Below are positions 16,435 to 24,622 of a stretch of 64,000 bases of DNA, piece by piece. This DNA is from Corynebacterium frankenforstense. Its GTDB lineage: Bacteria > Actinomycetota > Actinomycetes > Mycobacteriales > Mycobacteriaceae. The notes beneath the pieces are model-generated. The model did not search any database, had not been told where the DNA came from, and saw only the letters and a program-made list of their open reading frames with translations. How positions within the stretch are numbered: position 1 is the stretch's first letter; every line of letters starts with the position of its first letter. The DNA is taken from the NCBI RefSeq assembly GCF_030211955.1, contig NZ_JASODI010000010.1, positions 1-64,000 of the forward strand, given 5' to 3'. A program made the translations under genes and the position numbers.

Positions 16435-17961
16435 TCACTGATCGGCGACGCGCTCGACGGGCAGGCCCGCGGCCTCGAGTGCGGCCACGAGGGCCTCCGC
16501 GTCGGCGGCCGATTCGACCGCCGCGCCGAGCTCGGCCTCCGTGGCCCCGTCGGTGGCGGGGATGCCCACGCGGGCCAGGCCGGCGGGCACGCGCAGGGTC
16601 AGCGACTGCCAGCTGGCGGCGGCGACGTCCTCGGCGAAGCGGGAGACGACGGTGCCGCGCAGCCAGGCGCGCGAGTCGGCCGGCGGGGTGTCCGCGGCGC
16701 GCTCGATCTCCTCGGGCGTGACGAGCGTGCGCATCCGGCCGGCGCGCACGAGCGCGTGGTAGAGGCCCTTGGCCGGGTCGATGTCGGTGTACTGCAGGTC
16801 GATCAACTTCAGCTTCGCGTCGTCGACCGGCACGGCGCGCTCCATGTAGGAGGAGATCAGCTGCCACTTCGTCGGCCAGTCGAGGATGCCGGCCGCCGCG
16901 AGCGGCCCCTGGGCGAGCAGCCCGCAGACCTCGTCCCACGCGGCGAGCACGCGCTCGTCCTCGGCGTCGGTGGCCTGGACGCGCTCGCGGTAGATCGCGA
17001 GGATCTCGAGGGCGGTCAGCTCGCGGCCGTCGGCGAGGGTCAGCCGGTGGCTCAGCGTCAGGTCGCGGGAGACGGCCTTGAGCTCGGCGACGGGGTCGGC
17101 GAGCTTGAGGTCGGAGAAGTCGACCCCGGCCTCCACGGCGTCGATGACCAGGGCGGTCATGCCGAGCTTGAGCAGGTTGGCGGTCTGCGACATGTTCGCG
17201 TCGCCGATGATGACGTGCAGGCGCCCGTAGGAGTCCGGGTCCGCGTGTGGCTCGTCGCGGGTGTTGATGATGCCGCGGTTGAGGGTCGTCTCCAGCGAGA
17301 TCGGCTGGCAGAAGTAGTCGGCGCGCTGGGAGATCTGGAAGCCGTCCTCCTCGCCCTTCTCGCCGCGGCCCATGCGCCCGGCGCCGACGACGACCTGGCG
17401 GGTGACGAAGAACGGGATGAGGCTCGCGGCCAGCACGCCGAAGTCGGTCTCGCGGGAGTACTGGTAGTTCTCGTGGGAGCCGTAGGACGCACCCTTGCCG
17501 TCGACGTTGTTCTTGTAGATCTTCACCGGCGGGCACGGCTCGTGGTTCTTGAGCACGGAGACGTCCTGGCGGGCCAGCTCCGCGATGTCCGCGGCGGCCC
17601 GGTTGAGGATGACGTCGCCGGCGGCGTCGTAGACCATCGCCTGGAACGCCGAGCTGCACTCCGGGGCGGAGTACTCGGGGTGGGCGTGGTCGACGTAGTA
17701 GCGCGCGCCGTTGTCGAGGACGACGTTGGCCACGCCGAGCGCGTCGGAGTTGACCACCGGCACGGTGCGGTAGCGGCGCAGGTCGAAGCCGCGGGCGTCG
17801 CGCAGCGGCGACTCGTCCTGGAAGTCCCAGCGGAAGCGCGCGCCGGTCTCCACCGCCGCGTAGGCGACGACGACGTGTGTGGAGGTGACGATCGGCGAGA
17901 GCTCCGGCCGGCTCGGGGTGGCGATGCCGTACTCGGTCTCGGTGCCCAGGAAACGTGACAT
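16435..17961 (-). CDS. dop: Pup deamidase/depupylase Dop
   Basis: 508 residues, homologous to PafA: GTETEYG near the N-terminus, the catalytic loop [15 protein letters not shown] with Asp91, then [11 protein letters not shown]. An insertion at about residues 40-80 is the Dop loop, which PafA lacks, and identifies the deamidase. Dop converts the Pup C-terminal Gln to Glu and removes Pup from substrates. TAGGAT (17974-17969) lies 7 nt before the ATG, so the transcript is probably leaderless. The arc gene is 15 bp upstream. Confidence 0.97.
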   Translation of the reverse strand: MSRFLGTETEYGIATPSRPELSPIVTSTHVVVAYAAVETGARFRWDFQDESPLRDARGFDLRRYRTVPVVNSDALGVANVVLDNGARYYVDHAHPEYSAPECSSAFQAMVYDAAGDVILNRAAADIAELARQDVSVLKNHEPCPPVKIYKNNVDGKGASYGSHENYQYSRETDFGVLAASLIPFFVTRQVVVGAGRMGRGEKGEEDGFQISQRADYFCQPISLETTLNRGIINTRDEPHADPDSYGRLHVIIGDANMSQTANLLKLGMTALVIDAVEAGVDFSDLKLADPVAELKAVSRDLTLSHRLTLADGRELTALEILAIYRERVQATDAEDERVLAAWDEVCGLLAQGPLAAAGILDWPTKWQLISSYMERAVPVDDAKLKLIDLQYTDIDPAKGLYHALVRAGRMRTLVTPEEIERAADTPPADSRAWLRGTVVSRFAEDVAAASWQSLTLRVPAGLARVGIPATDGATEAELGAAVESAADAEALVAALEAAGLPVERVADQ

Positions 17962-17976
17962 GGGCCCGATCCTAGT

Positions 17977-19602
17977 TCAGCCGAGCGTGCGCACCTCGAC
18001 GACGCGGCGGCCCTTCTCGCCGGTGATCCGGCTCCACTCGTCCGGGTTCGAGGTGTTGGGCAGGTCCTCGCTCTCGTGCTCCTCGGCGGCGACCGACAAC
18101 CGCAGGTGCTGCGCACTCACGCCCGCCGACGCGGCGTCGTCAAGCGCCCCGCCGGCGGCGATGAGGTCCTTGATCGCCAGCTTCTTCGCACGGTCGACGA
18201 TGTTGGCGATCATCGCGCCGGAGACGAAGTCGTGGTAGCACAGCTGGCGCGTCGAGCCGTCGGAGTACTCCAGCTCGACGTAGGGCCGCGGGGTGAACAG
18301 GGCCTCGACGGCGGCGTCGATGAGCTCCTCGGCGGGCGCGGCCATCGGCACGTTGCCGCCGAGGTAGCGGGCGAAGATGTCGCGGGCCTGCTCGGGTCCG
18401 GGGCGCTCGACGCGGATCTTGACGTCGAGGCGGCCGGGGCGCAGGAGCGCGGGGTCGATGAGCTCCTCGCGGTTGGTCGCGCCGATGACGATGACGTTGC
18501 TCAGGCCCTCCACACCGTCGAGCTCGGCGAGCAGCTGCGGCACCACGGTGGTCTCCACGTCCGAGCTGCGGCCCGAGCCGCGGGTGCGGAAGAGGGACTC
18601 CATCTCGTCGAAGAAGATGATCACCGGGCGGCCGGCGCCGGCGAGCTCCCGGGCGCGCTCGAAGATCACGCGGATCTGGCGCTCGGTCTCGCCGACGTAC
18701 TTGTTGAGCAGCTCCGGGCCCTTGACGTTGAGGAAGTAGGACTGCGTGTCCTCGCCGGCGCGCCGGGCCAGCGAGTTGGCCACGGCCTTGGCGATGAGCG
18801 TCTTGCCGCAGCCGGGCGGGCCGTAGAGCAGGACGCCCTTCGGCGGGCGCAGGTCGTAGGCGCGGTAGAGCTCGGGGTGGGCGAAGGGTAGCTCAACGGC
18901 GTCGTGGATCTGCTCGATCTGCTCGTCGAGGCCGCCGATGTCGGCGTAGGTGACGTCCGGGACCTCCTCGAGGGAGAGCCGGGCGACGTCGGCCTTCGGG
19001 ATGACCTCGAAGGCGCAGCCGGAGCGGCGGTCGAAGAGCACCGAGTCGCCGGCGCGCGGGGTGCGCGTGCCGGTCTCGATCAGCCGCCCGGCCAGCGTGA
19101 CGACGCGCTGCTCGCCGGTGCTGTCGGCGACGATGGCGCGCTCGCGGCCGAGCAGCTCGACCAGGGTGCCCAGCTCGCCGGTCTCCGAGAAGCCCGCGGC
19201 CTCGATGAGCTGGTGGTTCTGGCCGAGGCGCACACGGATGCCCGGGCGCAGGTCCGCCTGGCAGACCAACGGCGACATGGGCACGCGCAGCCGGCGGCCC
19301 GAGGTGACGATCTCGGCGGACTGGCCGTCGTCCGAGCGCTCCAGGAAGATGCCGTAGGTCGACGGCGGCTCGGCCATCGCCTCGATCTGCTGGTAGAGGT
19401 TGGCCAGCTTGTCGCGCGAGCTCTTGAGCATCTCGGCGAGCTTGGCGTTGCGCGCGCCGAGGTAGCGGTTGGTGCGGTTGAGCTCCGCGGTCTCGTCGCG
19501 CAGCTTCTGCAGCTCGTTGGCGCCCGCGCGCTCGCGCTCCTTTGCGGCGGCGGTGGCGGCCTCACGGCGGCGGTGCTGGTCGAAGGACTCCGGCGAATTC
19601 AT
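17977..19602 (-). CDS. arc: Proteasome-like AAA ATPase ARC (Mpa homologue)
   Basis: 541 residues. N-terminal coiled coil (about 1-75), two OB-like domains (about 80-210), then AAA module: Walker A GPPGCGKT (261-268), Walker B IIFFDE (328-333), and an SRH around [17 protein letters not shown]. It would recognise Pup by the coiled coil and unfold pupylated proteins. The C-terminus ends VVEVRTLG and lacks the GQYL-type motif used to dock onto the 20S core, consistent with an organism without proteasome. TAGTCT (19615-19610) is 7 nt before the ATG. Confidence 0.96.
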   Translation of the reverse strand: MNSPESFDQHRRREAATAAAKERERAGANELQKLRDETAELNRTNRYLGARNAKLAEMLKSSRDKLANLYQQIEAMAEPPSTYGIFLERSDDGQSAEIVTSGRRLRVPMSPLVCQADLRPGIRVRLGQNHQLIEAAGFSETGELGTLVELLGRERAIVADSTGEQRVVTLAGRLIETGTRTPRAGDSVLFDRRSGCAFEVIPKADVARLSLEEVPDVTYADIGGLDEQIEQIHDAVELPFAHPELYRAYDLRPPKGVLLYGPPGCGKTLIAKAVANSLARRAGEDTQSYFLNVKGPELLNKYVGETERQIRVIFERARELAGAGRPVIIFFDEMESLFRTRGSGRSSDVETTVVPQLLAELDGVEGLSNVIVIGATNREELIDPALLRPGRLDVKIRVERPGPEQARDIFARYLGGNVPMAAPAEELIDAAVEALFTPRPYVELEYSDGSTRQLCYHDFVSGAMIANIVDRAKKLAIKDLIAAGGALDDAASAGVSAQHLRLSVAAEEHESEDLPNTSNPDEWSRITGEKGRRVVEVRTLG

Positions 19603-19623
19603 GGGACCCAGACTAGCTCCGCG

Positions 19624-20460
19624 TCACCGCCGGGCGCGGCGCTGCGGGTGCGGCGGGGTGACCCCGTCGGCCAGGCGGCGCGCCCAGACCAGGAAGGCGG
19701 TGTGGGCGTTCATGCGGTGCTCCGGACGGGTGGCCTTGCCCTCGACGCGCCACTCGCGCAGCAGGGTCTCCCAGGCGCGCGGCTCGGCGAAGCTGCCCGT
19801 CTCGCGGATGCCCTCCATCGTGTTCATCAGCTGCGGCACGGTGGTCACGTAGGTCATCAGCACCCCGCCGGGGATGAGCAGGTCGCGCACGGTGCCCAGG
19901 AAGTGCCAGGGCTCGACCATGTCGAGCACCACGCGGTCGACCTGCCCGCCGGTGTCCTCGACGGTGACCTCGCCGAGGTCGCCGAGGTGCGGGTGCCAGT
20001 TGGCGGGCTCGCCGCCGAAGTAGGCGGCGACGTTCTCGCGGGCGAAGCCGAGGTGGTCCTCGCGGATCTCCCAGGAGTGCACCTCGCCGGACTCCCCCAC
20101 CGCGCGCAGCAGCGCGATGGTCAGCGCCCCGGAGCCGGCTCCGGCCTCGAGGACGCGCGCCCCCGGGAAGATATCGCCCTCGACGAGGATCTGGGCGGTG
20201 TCCTTCGGGTAGACCACGGCCGCGCCGCGCGGCATGGACAGCACGTGGTCGACGTAGAGGTGGCGGAAGCAGAGGTACTCGCTGCCCAGCTGGGAGCGCA
20301 CCACCGAGCCCTCGTCGAGGCCGATGATGTCGTCGTGGTGGATCTCGCCCTTGTGGGTGAAGAACACCCCGCCCTTTTCGAGGACGATGGTGTGGTGCCG
20401 ACGCTTCGGGTCGGTCAGCTGGACGCGGTCGCCCGGCTGGAAGGGGCCGGAGTAGGCCAT
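19624..20460 (-). CDS. trmI: tRNA (adenine-58-N1) methyltransferase TrmI
   Basis: 278 residues. An N-terminal small beta domain (residues 1-75) precedes a Rossmann methyltransferase with SAM motif I VLEAGAGSGALT (103-114) and the motif IV-like LDMVEPW (about 178-184). It methylates N1 of A58 in the T-loop of tRNAs as a homotetramer in bacteria. An AAGGAGAACCC ribosome site precedes the ATG. It follows apeB with a 9-bp gap and precedes arc by 21 bp, in the same leftward order as in mycobacteria. Confidence 0.95.
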   Translation of the reverse strand: MAYSGPFQPGDRVQLTDPKRRHHTIVLEKGGVFFTHKGEIHHDDIIGLDEGSVVRSQLGSEYLCFRHLYVDHVLSMPRGAAVVYPKDTAQILVEGDIFPGARVLEAGAGSGALTIALLRAVGESGEVHSWEIREDHLGFARENVAAYFGGEPANWHPHLGDLGEVTVEDTGGQVDRVVLDMVEPWHFLGTVRDLLIPGGVLMTYVTTVPQLMNTMEGIRETGSFAEPRAWETLLREWRVEGKATRPEHRMNAHTAFLVWARRLADGVTPPHPQRRARR

Positions 20461-20469
20461 GGGTTCTCC

Positions 20470-21717
20470 TTAGAGGCGGTAGTAGGCGGTCAGCGCGGTG
20501 GCGAGCCCGGCCACGTCGGCCGGGTCGCACAGCTCGCGCGCCGAGTGCATGGACAGCAGCGGCACACCGACGTCGACGGTGGGCACGCCCGTGCGCGTCG
20601 CCGAGATCGGCCCGATGGTCGAGCCGCAGGGCACGGCATTGTTGCCGACGAAGTCCTGACCGCGCACCCCGGCGGCGGCCAGCGCGGCGCGCCAGCGGGC
20701 CACGGTCACGGCTGTCGAGGAGTAGCGCTGGTTGGCGTTGATCTTGGTCACCGGGCCGCGCCCGAGGATCGGCTGGTGGCCGGGATCGTGCTTCTCCGGG
20801 TAGTTCGGGTGCACCGAGTGTGCGGCGTCGGCCGAGACGCAGAAGGAGCGCTCGAGCATCGCGGCACGGGCGTCCTCGTCGGCGCCCAGCGCCCGGGCGG
20901 TGCGCCCGAGGACGCGGGTGAGCAAGGGACCTCCGGCGCCCGTCGGCGAGGCGGAGCCGACCTCCTCGTGGTCGAAGGCGGTGAAGACGAGGACGTCGCG
21001 GCCCTCGGGCACCTCACGGGAGGCGGCCGTGATGGCCTCCAGTCCGGCCCACACGCTGGTCAGGTTGTCCAGGCGCCCGGCGGCGAGTACCCCGCCGAGC
21101 TCGGCGGGTCCCTGGGCGTCCACGGTGATCAGGTCGGCGGCGACGATGTCGCCGACGCCGACCCCCGCGGCGTCGGCAAGCACGTCCTTGAACGGCCGGC
21201 CCGTGCCCTCGGGACCGAGCACCGGCTGGACGTGGCGCTGGCGGTCCGGCTCGAAGTCGTTGGAGCGGTGGAGGTGGATGGCCAGGTGCGGGATGCGCGC
21301 GACCGCGCCGGTGCGCACGAGCGCCGTCGAACCGTCGCGCAGCGCCAGGCGGCCGGCGAGCTCGAGGTCGCGGTCGAACCAGGACGGGATGATCGGCCCG
21401 CCGTAGACCTCGACGGCCAGCTGGCGCCAGCCGGCGGCGGTGAACTCGGCGTTCGGCTTGAGCACGAAGCCCGGCGAGTCGTTGTGCGCGCCGACGACAC
21501 GGAAGGCCGACGCCTGCGAGGCGGAGGCCGGCACCCACCAGGCCACGGCGGCCCCGCCGGAGACGAGCACGTGGCCGCCCGGCGTGGCGTCCCAGGCCGC
21601 GCCGGGGTCCTGGCGGGTAAAGCCCGCGGCCTCGAGGCGGGAGGCGACCTCGGCGGCGGCGTGGAAGGAGCTCGGCGTGGCGCGGAGGAAGTCGATGAAG
21701 TCAGCTGCTTCGGACAT
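20470..21717 (-). CDS. apeB: M18-family aminopeptidase
   Basis: 415 residues from the ATG at 21717, close to the usual M18 length. Metal ligand regions are visible: VVGAHNDSPGF (His/Asp), GRLDNLTS, FDHEEVGS (Glu-Glu pair) and MHSARELCDPAD near the C-terminus (His). These dodecameric zinc enzymes remove acidic or neutral N-terminal residues in the cytosol. It runs divergently from the RecB-like nuclease with a 54-bp spacer that must hold both promoters. Substrate preference is not evident. Confidence 0.93.
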   Translation of the reverse strand: MSEAADFIDFLRATPSSFHAAAEVASRLEAAGFTRQDPGAAWDATPGGHVLVSGGAAVAWWVPASASQASAFRVVGAHNDSPGFVLKPNAEFTAAGWRQLAVEVYGGPIIPSWFDRDLELAGRLALRDGSTALVRTGAVARIPHLAIHLHRSNDFEPDRQRHVQPVLGPEGTGRPFKDVLADAAGVGVGDIVAADLITVDAQGPAELGGVLAAGRLDNLTSVWAGLEAITAASREVPEGRDVLVFTAFDHEEVGSASPTGAGGPLLTRVLGRTARALGADEDARAAMLERSFCVSADAAHSVHPNYPEKHDPGHQPILGRGPVTKINANQRYSSTAVTVARWRAALAAAGVRGQDFVGNNAVPCGSTIGPISATRTGVPTVDVGVPLLSMHSARELCDPADVAGLATALTAYYRL

Positions 21718-21771
21718 GCCCCAAGTCAACCACGCCGGCGTCGCGGCGCGCCGATAGGCTTGGGGGTGATC

Positions 21772-22632
21772 ATGACTGCCACCGATGAACCCCTGCCCGG
21801 AATACCCGCCCACCACTCGACCGGGAAGGCGCGCCCGCTGGCGCTGTCGCCCTCGCGCGCCGGGGACTACCGGCAGTGCCCGCTGCTCTACCGCTTCCGC
21901 AGCATCGACAAGCTCTACGAGCCCTCCACCGTCGCCCAGGTCAAGGGCACCCTGGTGCACGCGGTGCTCGAGCAGATGCACTCCTGGCCGCGCGAGGATC
22001 GCACCCTGCCGCCGGCGGTCAAGCGGCTCAAGCCGACGTGGGCGGAGATGTGCGAGAAGGACCCGCAGCTCGACGAGCTCGTGCCCGAGCAGGACATGCT
22101 CGGCTTCCTGGTCGAGTGCCGCGAGTTGCTCAAGGGGTACTTCCGGATGGAGAATCCGCAGGGCTTCGACGCGGACTCCACCGAGCGCTACGTACACATG
22201 GTGCTGCCCAACGGGGTGCCCGTGCGCGGGTTCATCGACCGCGTCGACGTCGCGCCGACCGGCGAGGTGCGCGTGGTCGACTACAAGACGGGCAAGAAGC
22301 CCTCGCGGCGCTTCTCCGAGCAGGCGTTCTTCCAGATGCGCTTCTACGCGCTGGTCTACTGGCGCCTCTTCGGGCGCATCCCCGACCAGCTGCGGCTGAT
22401 GTACCTCAAGGTCGTCGACTCGCTGTACCTTACGCCCTCGCCGCAGGAGCTGGAGTACTTCGAACGCGACCTGGGCCGGCTGTGGGCCAGTGTGGTGGCC
22501 GACGGCGAGGCCGGGACGTTCCGGCCGCAGACCTCGAAGCTGTGCGGGTGGTGCTCCTTCCAGGACATCTGCCCCGCCTTCGGCGGCACCCCGCCGGAGT
22601 ACCCGGGGTGGCCGGGCGCGGCGGAGAGCTGA
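21772..22632 (+). CDS. RecB-family PD-(D/E)XK nuclease with Fe-S cysteines
   Basis: 286 residues. RecB nuclease motifs: GFIDRVDV (Asp) and VDYKTGK (D-x-K), flanked by an early LSPSRAGDYRQCP box. Four cysteines, Cys36 and Cys258/261/267 (CGWCSFQDIC), match the split Fe-S cluster staple of AddB/Cas4-type nucleases. So it is probably a single-domain, iron-sulphur-dependent DNA exonuclease in repair. TAGGCT (21755-21760) lies 11 nt before the ATG, and a GGGGG tract could act as ribosome site. Equivalent genes sit near trmI and the pupylation locus in mycobacteria. Confidence 0.88.
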   Translation: MTATDEPLPGIPAHHSTGKARPLALSPSRAGDYRQCPLLYRFRSIDKLYEPSTVAQVKGTLVHAVLEQMHSWPREDRTLPPAVKRLKPTWAEMCEKDPQLDELVPEQDMLGFLVECRELLKGYFRMENPQGFDADSTERYVHMVLPNGVPVRGFIDRVDVAPTGEVRVVDYKTGKKPSRRFSEQAFFQMRFYALVYWRLFGRIPDQLRLMYLKVVDSLYLTPSPQELEYFERDLGRLWASVVADGEAGTFRPQTSKLCGWCSFQDICPAFGGTPPEYPGWPGAAES

Positions 22633-22712
22633 GGCCGCGGCCCGGCCGGCGGCGCAGTTTTTGCGCGGCCTGTGCAGGACTTTCCCGTGACACGCGCGAA
22701 TCGTCGTACATG

Positions 22713-22726
22713 GTGACTACAGTCAC
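22713..22726. promoter_or_regulatory. Palindromic operator-like site before the DUF6230 operon
   Basis: GTGACT-AC-AGTCAC is a 14-bp near-perfect palindrome (22713-22726) 70 bp before the DUF6230 start. It contains TACAGT (22719-22724), which could be the -10 hexamer, so a bound dimer would block the promoter. The regulator is not known. Confidence 0.45.
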
Positions 22727-22795
22727 GTTATTGTTTAGCCCACCAAACTAGACACCGCCGCCTCCGCGACGGAACGACGTGACGGGAGTTTTCCA

Positions 22796-23359
22796 ATGGG
22801 TCACATCCGTAAGCTGCGCTTCGCCGGCATCCTCGGCCTCGGCCTGCTGGCCACCGCCGGCACCGACGTCGCCATGGCGCAGGGCGGGCTCTCCGCCAAC
22901 CTGGCGCTGTCCAACACCATCTTCACCCAGCAGGTCGGCGGCATCGACGGCACCGGCTTCGCCCTCTTCGTCGACTCCGACGAGATGGCCGACGGCCCCG
23001 TGGGGGTCTCGCGCCTGCGCATCGACGACGCGAAGATCTCCGACCTGTGCATGTCCGCGCCCGTCAAGGTGCCCGGCATGGGCGACCGCAAGTTCCAGAT
23101 GGTCACCGAGGGCGACAACACCCAGGCCGACAACCTGGTCATCGGATCCACCGAGATCGAGGGCACGCTGACCCTGGTCAAGCCGCAGATCGGCGTGGAC
23201 ACCGGGCAGCTGGGCGGCCCGGCCGGATCCGGCGGCATCGCCGCCGAGAAGCTGCTGGCCAAGGACCAGACCATCCACGCCTCGTCCATCGCCGCCGACC
23301 AGCTGACCGCCGCCGGCGCGAAGATCATCATCGAGGAGGCGAACGGTGGCCGATGCTAG
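22796..23359 (+). CDS. DUF6230 family secreted or surface protein
   Basis: 187 residues with a signal-like N-terminus (KLRFAGILGLGLLATAG...AMA, cleavage possible near residue 28). The rest is a beta-rich domain with SNTIFTQQVGG, GVSRLRIDDAKISDLCMS and a GDNTQADNLVIGSTEIEGTLTL repeat-like stretch. This is the DUF6230 family, sometimes mis-annotated as cholesterol esterase; I see no catalytic Ser-His motif to support that name. It is the first gene of a three-gene operon and its end overlaps the DUF6114 gene by 14 bp. A GGGAG ribosome site precedes the ATG. Confidence 0.8.
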   Translation: MGHIRKLRFAGILGLGLLATAGTDVAMAQGGLSANLALSNTIFTQQVGGIDGTGFALFVDSDEMADGPVGVSRLRIDDAKISDLCMSAPVKVPGMGDRKFQMVTEGDNTQADNLVIGSTEIEGTLTLVKPQIGVDTGQLGGPAGSGGIAAEKLLAKDQTIHASSIAADQLTAAGAKIIIEEANGGRC

Positions 23360-24425
23360 GCGGACCCGCACCGGACGGCTGATCCGGGAGGAGAAGCCGG
23401 CGGCTCGGGCTGAAGAGGCTGAGCCGGAGTCGGGCCTCGAGGAGGCCAACCGCGGCTTCGGCGCATGGCCCCGGCAGCGCCCGTTCACCGCGGGGCTGCT
23501 GATGATCCTCGCCGGGGTGGTCATCATGGTCCCGGCCTACCTCTCCTTCGAGGTCTCCAACATCCAGGTGCAGATCTCCTCGATGTCGGGGGTGTCCACC
23601 CTGGTCATCGGCGCGCTGCTGATCATCTGCGGGCTGATGACCTGGTTCCGCGGTGACGGTCGCATCCTGACCGGCGTCACCGCGCTGATCCTCGGCGTGG
23701 TCGCTTTGCCGGCCTCGAACTTCGGCGGGTTCATCCTGGGCACCCTGCTGGCGATCGTCGGCGGCGCGATGGCGCTGTCCTGGAGCCCCGGCGAGCGCCC
23801 CTCGAAGCGCGGCGCGGGTGCCGGGACCGGGGCGGGCGCCGCGGCGGTCGCGGCCGTGGCGGCCGTCGGACTCGTCGCGGGCTCACCCTCCCCCGCCGCA
23901 CGGGCGCAGCTGCCGGCGATTCCAGAGGTGCCGGAGGTGCCGGAGGTTTTGGAGATCCCCGCGCCGCAGATCCCGGCCGTCCCCGCGCCCGAGCTGCCCG
24001 CTCCGCCGGAGGTGCCCTCCGACATCCGGGAGCTCGTGCCCGAGGTCCCCGAGATCCCCGGTGTGCCGGCCCCGCACGCGCCCGCCCCCGAAATCCCGGG
24101 TCTGGACACCGCCCCGCCGGAGCCGATCGCCGGCATGCCCCCGCTGCCGGGCACCACCTACACGGTGCGCTCGGACTCGACGCGGCTCTTAGGCGACGTC
24201 AAGCTCTCCTACGTCACCGTGGACACCGTGCAGGGCCCGCGCCCGGCGATCCGCATCGACGCCGACCGCGTCGTGCTGGACAACCTCAACGTCCGCTTCC
24301 CCGCCCAGACGGCCGGCACCACCGCCGTGTGGCAGCGCACCGGCCCCGGCCAGATCACCACGCTCAACGGCGACTTCCACATCATCGTCGCCAGCCTCGA
24401 GGTCACCCCGCAGCTGGCGGGGTGA
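23346..24425 (+). CDS. DUF6114 family membrane protein with Pro-rich stalk
   Basis: 359 residues. A polar N-terminus is followed by about three membrane helices (around 47-70, 77-97 and 103-132), the DUF6114 core. Next comes a Pro/Glu/Val-rich stalk (about 190-250, PEVPEVPEV-type repeats), probably extended in the cell wall. The last 90 residues look beta-rich (YTVRSDSTRLLGDVKLSYV...) and resemble the DUF6230 domain, perhaps for pairing with the upstream product. It starts at a GTG inside the upstream gene and ends in a GTGA overlap with the next ORF. Function not known. Confidence 0.78.
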   Translation: MADARRTRTGRLIREEKPAARAEEAEPESGLEEANRGFGAWPRQRPFTAGLLMILAGVVIMVPAYLSFEVSNIQVQISSMSGVSTLVIGALLIICGLMTWFRGDGRILTGVTALILGVVALPASNFGGFILGTLLAIVGGAMALSWSPGERPSKRGAGAGTGAGAAAVAAVAAVGLVAGSPSPAARAQLPAIPEVPEVPEVLEIPAPQIPAVPAPELPAPPEVPSDIRELVPEVPEIPGVPAPHAPAPEIPGLDTAPPEPIAGMPPLPGTTYTVRSDSTRLLGDVKLSYVTVDTVQGPRPAIRIDADRVVLDNLNVRFPAQTAGTTAVWQRTGPGQITTLNGDFHIIVASLEVTPQLAG

Positions 24426-24619
24426 CCTCTCCGGTGCCGATCCACATCGACGCCTCCTGGGCGCCGGAGGACGTCGGCCGCGAGCTGAAGAAGATCGGCG
24501 CGGGCCTGCCGGACGCCGTCAGTGAGCAGCAGGTCATGCTCAACAACACGATGGAGACCTGCTACATCACCTCCGGCGACCTGCGCGGAGCGCCGGGCAC
24601 GACGATCAGGCCCGAGTAG
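24422..24619 (+). CDS. Small protein, third gene of the DUF6230/DUF6114 operon
   Basis: 65 residues from the GTG at 24422, which overlaps the previous stop (GTGA), typical of coupled genes. The sequence is polar with no membrane helix: PIHIDASWAPEDVGRELKKI, one Cys in a METCYITSGD segment, and a C-terminus TTIRPE. No family recognised. It ends 3 bp before the convergent fhs stop. The overlap and composition support it, but it could be missed as too short. Confidence 0.6.
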   Translation: MTSPVPIHIDASWAPEDVGRELKKIGAGLPDAVSEQQVMLNNTMETCYITSGDLRGAPGTTIRPE

Positions 24620-24622
24620 GCC

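Noticed and set aside
18904..21771. Long rightward frame joined to the RecB-like gene, antisense to arc, trmI and apeB
   Set aside because: Only the part from 21772 has protein-family sequence; the upstream part is the antisense shadow of known genes.
22796..23359. Cholesterol esterase
   Set aside because: This name is sometimes attached to DUF6230 proteins, but no GxSxG or catalytic His/Asp pattern is present.
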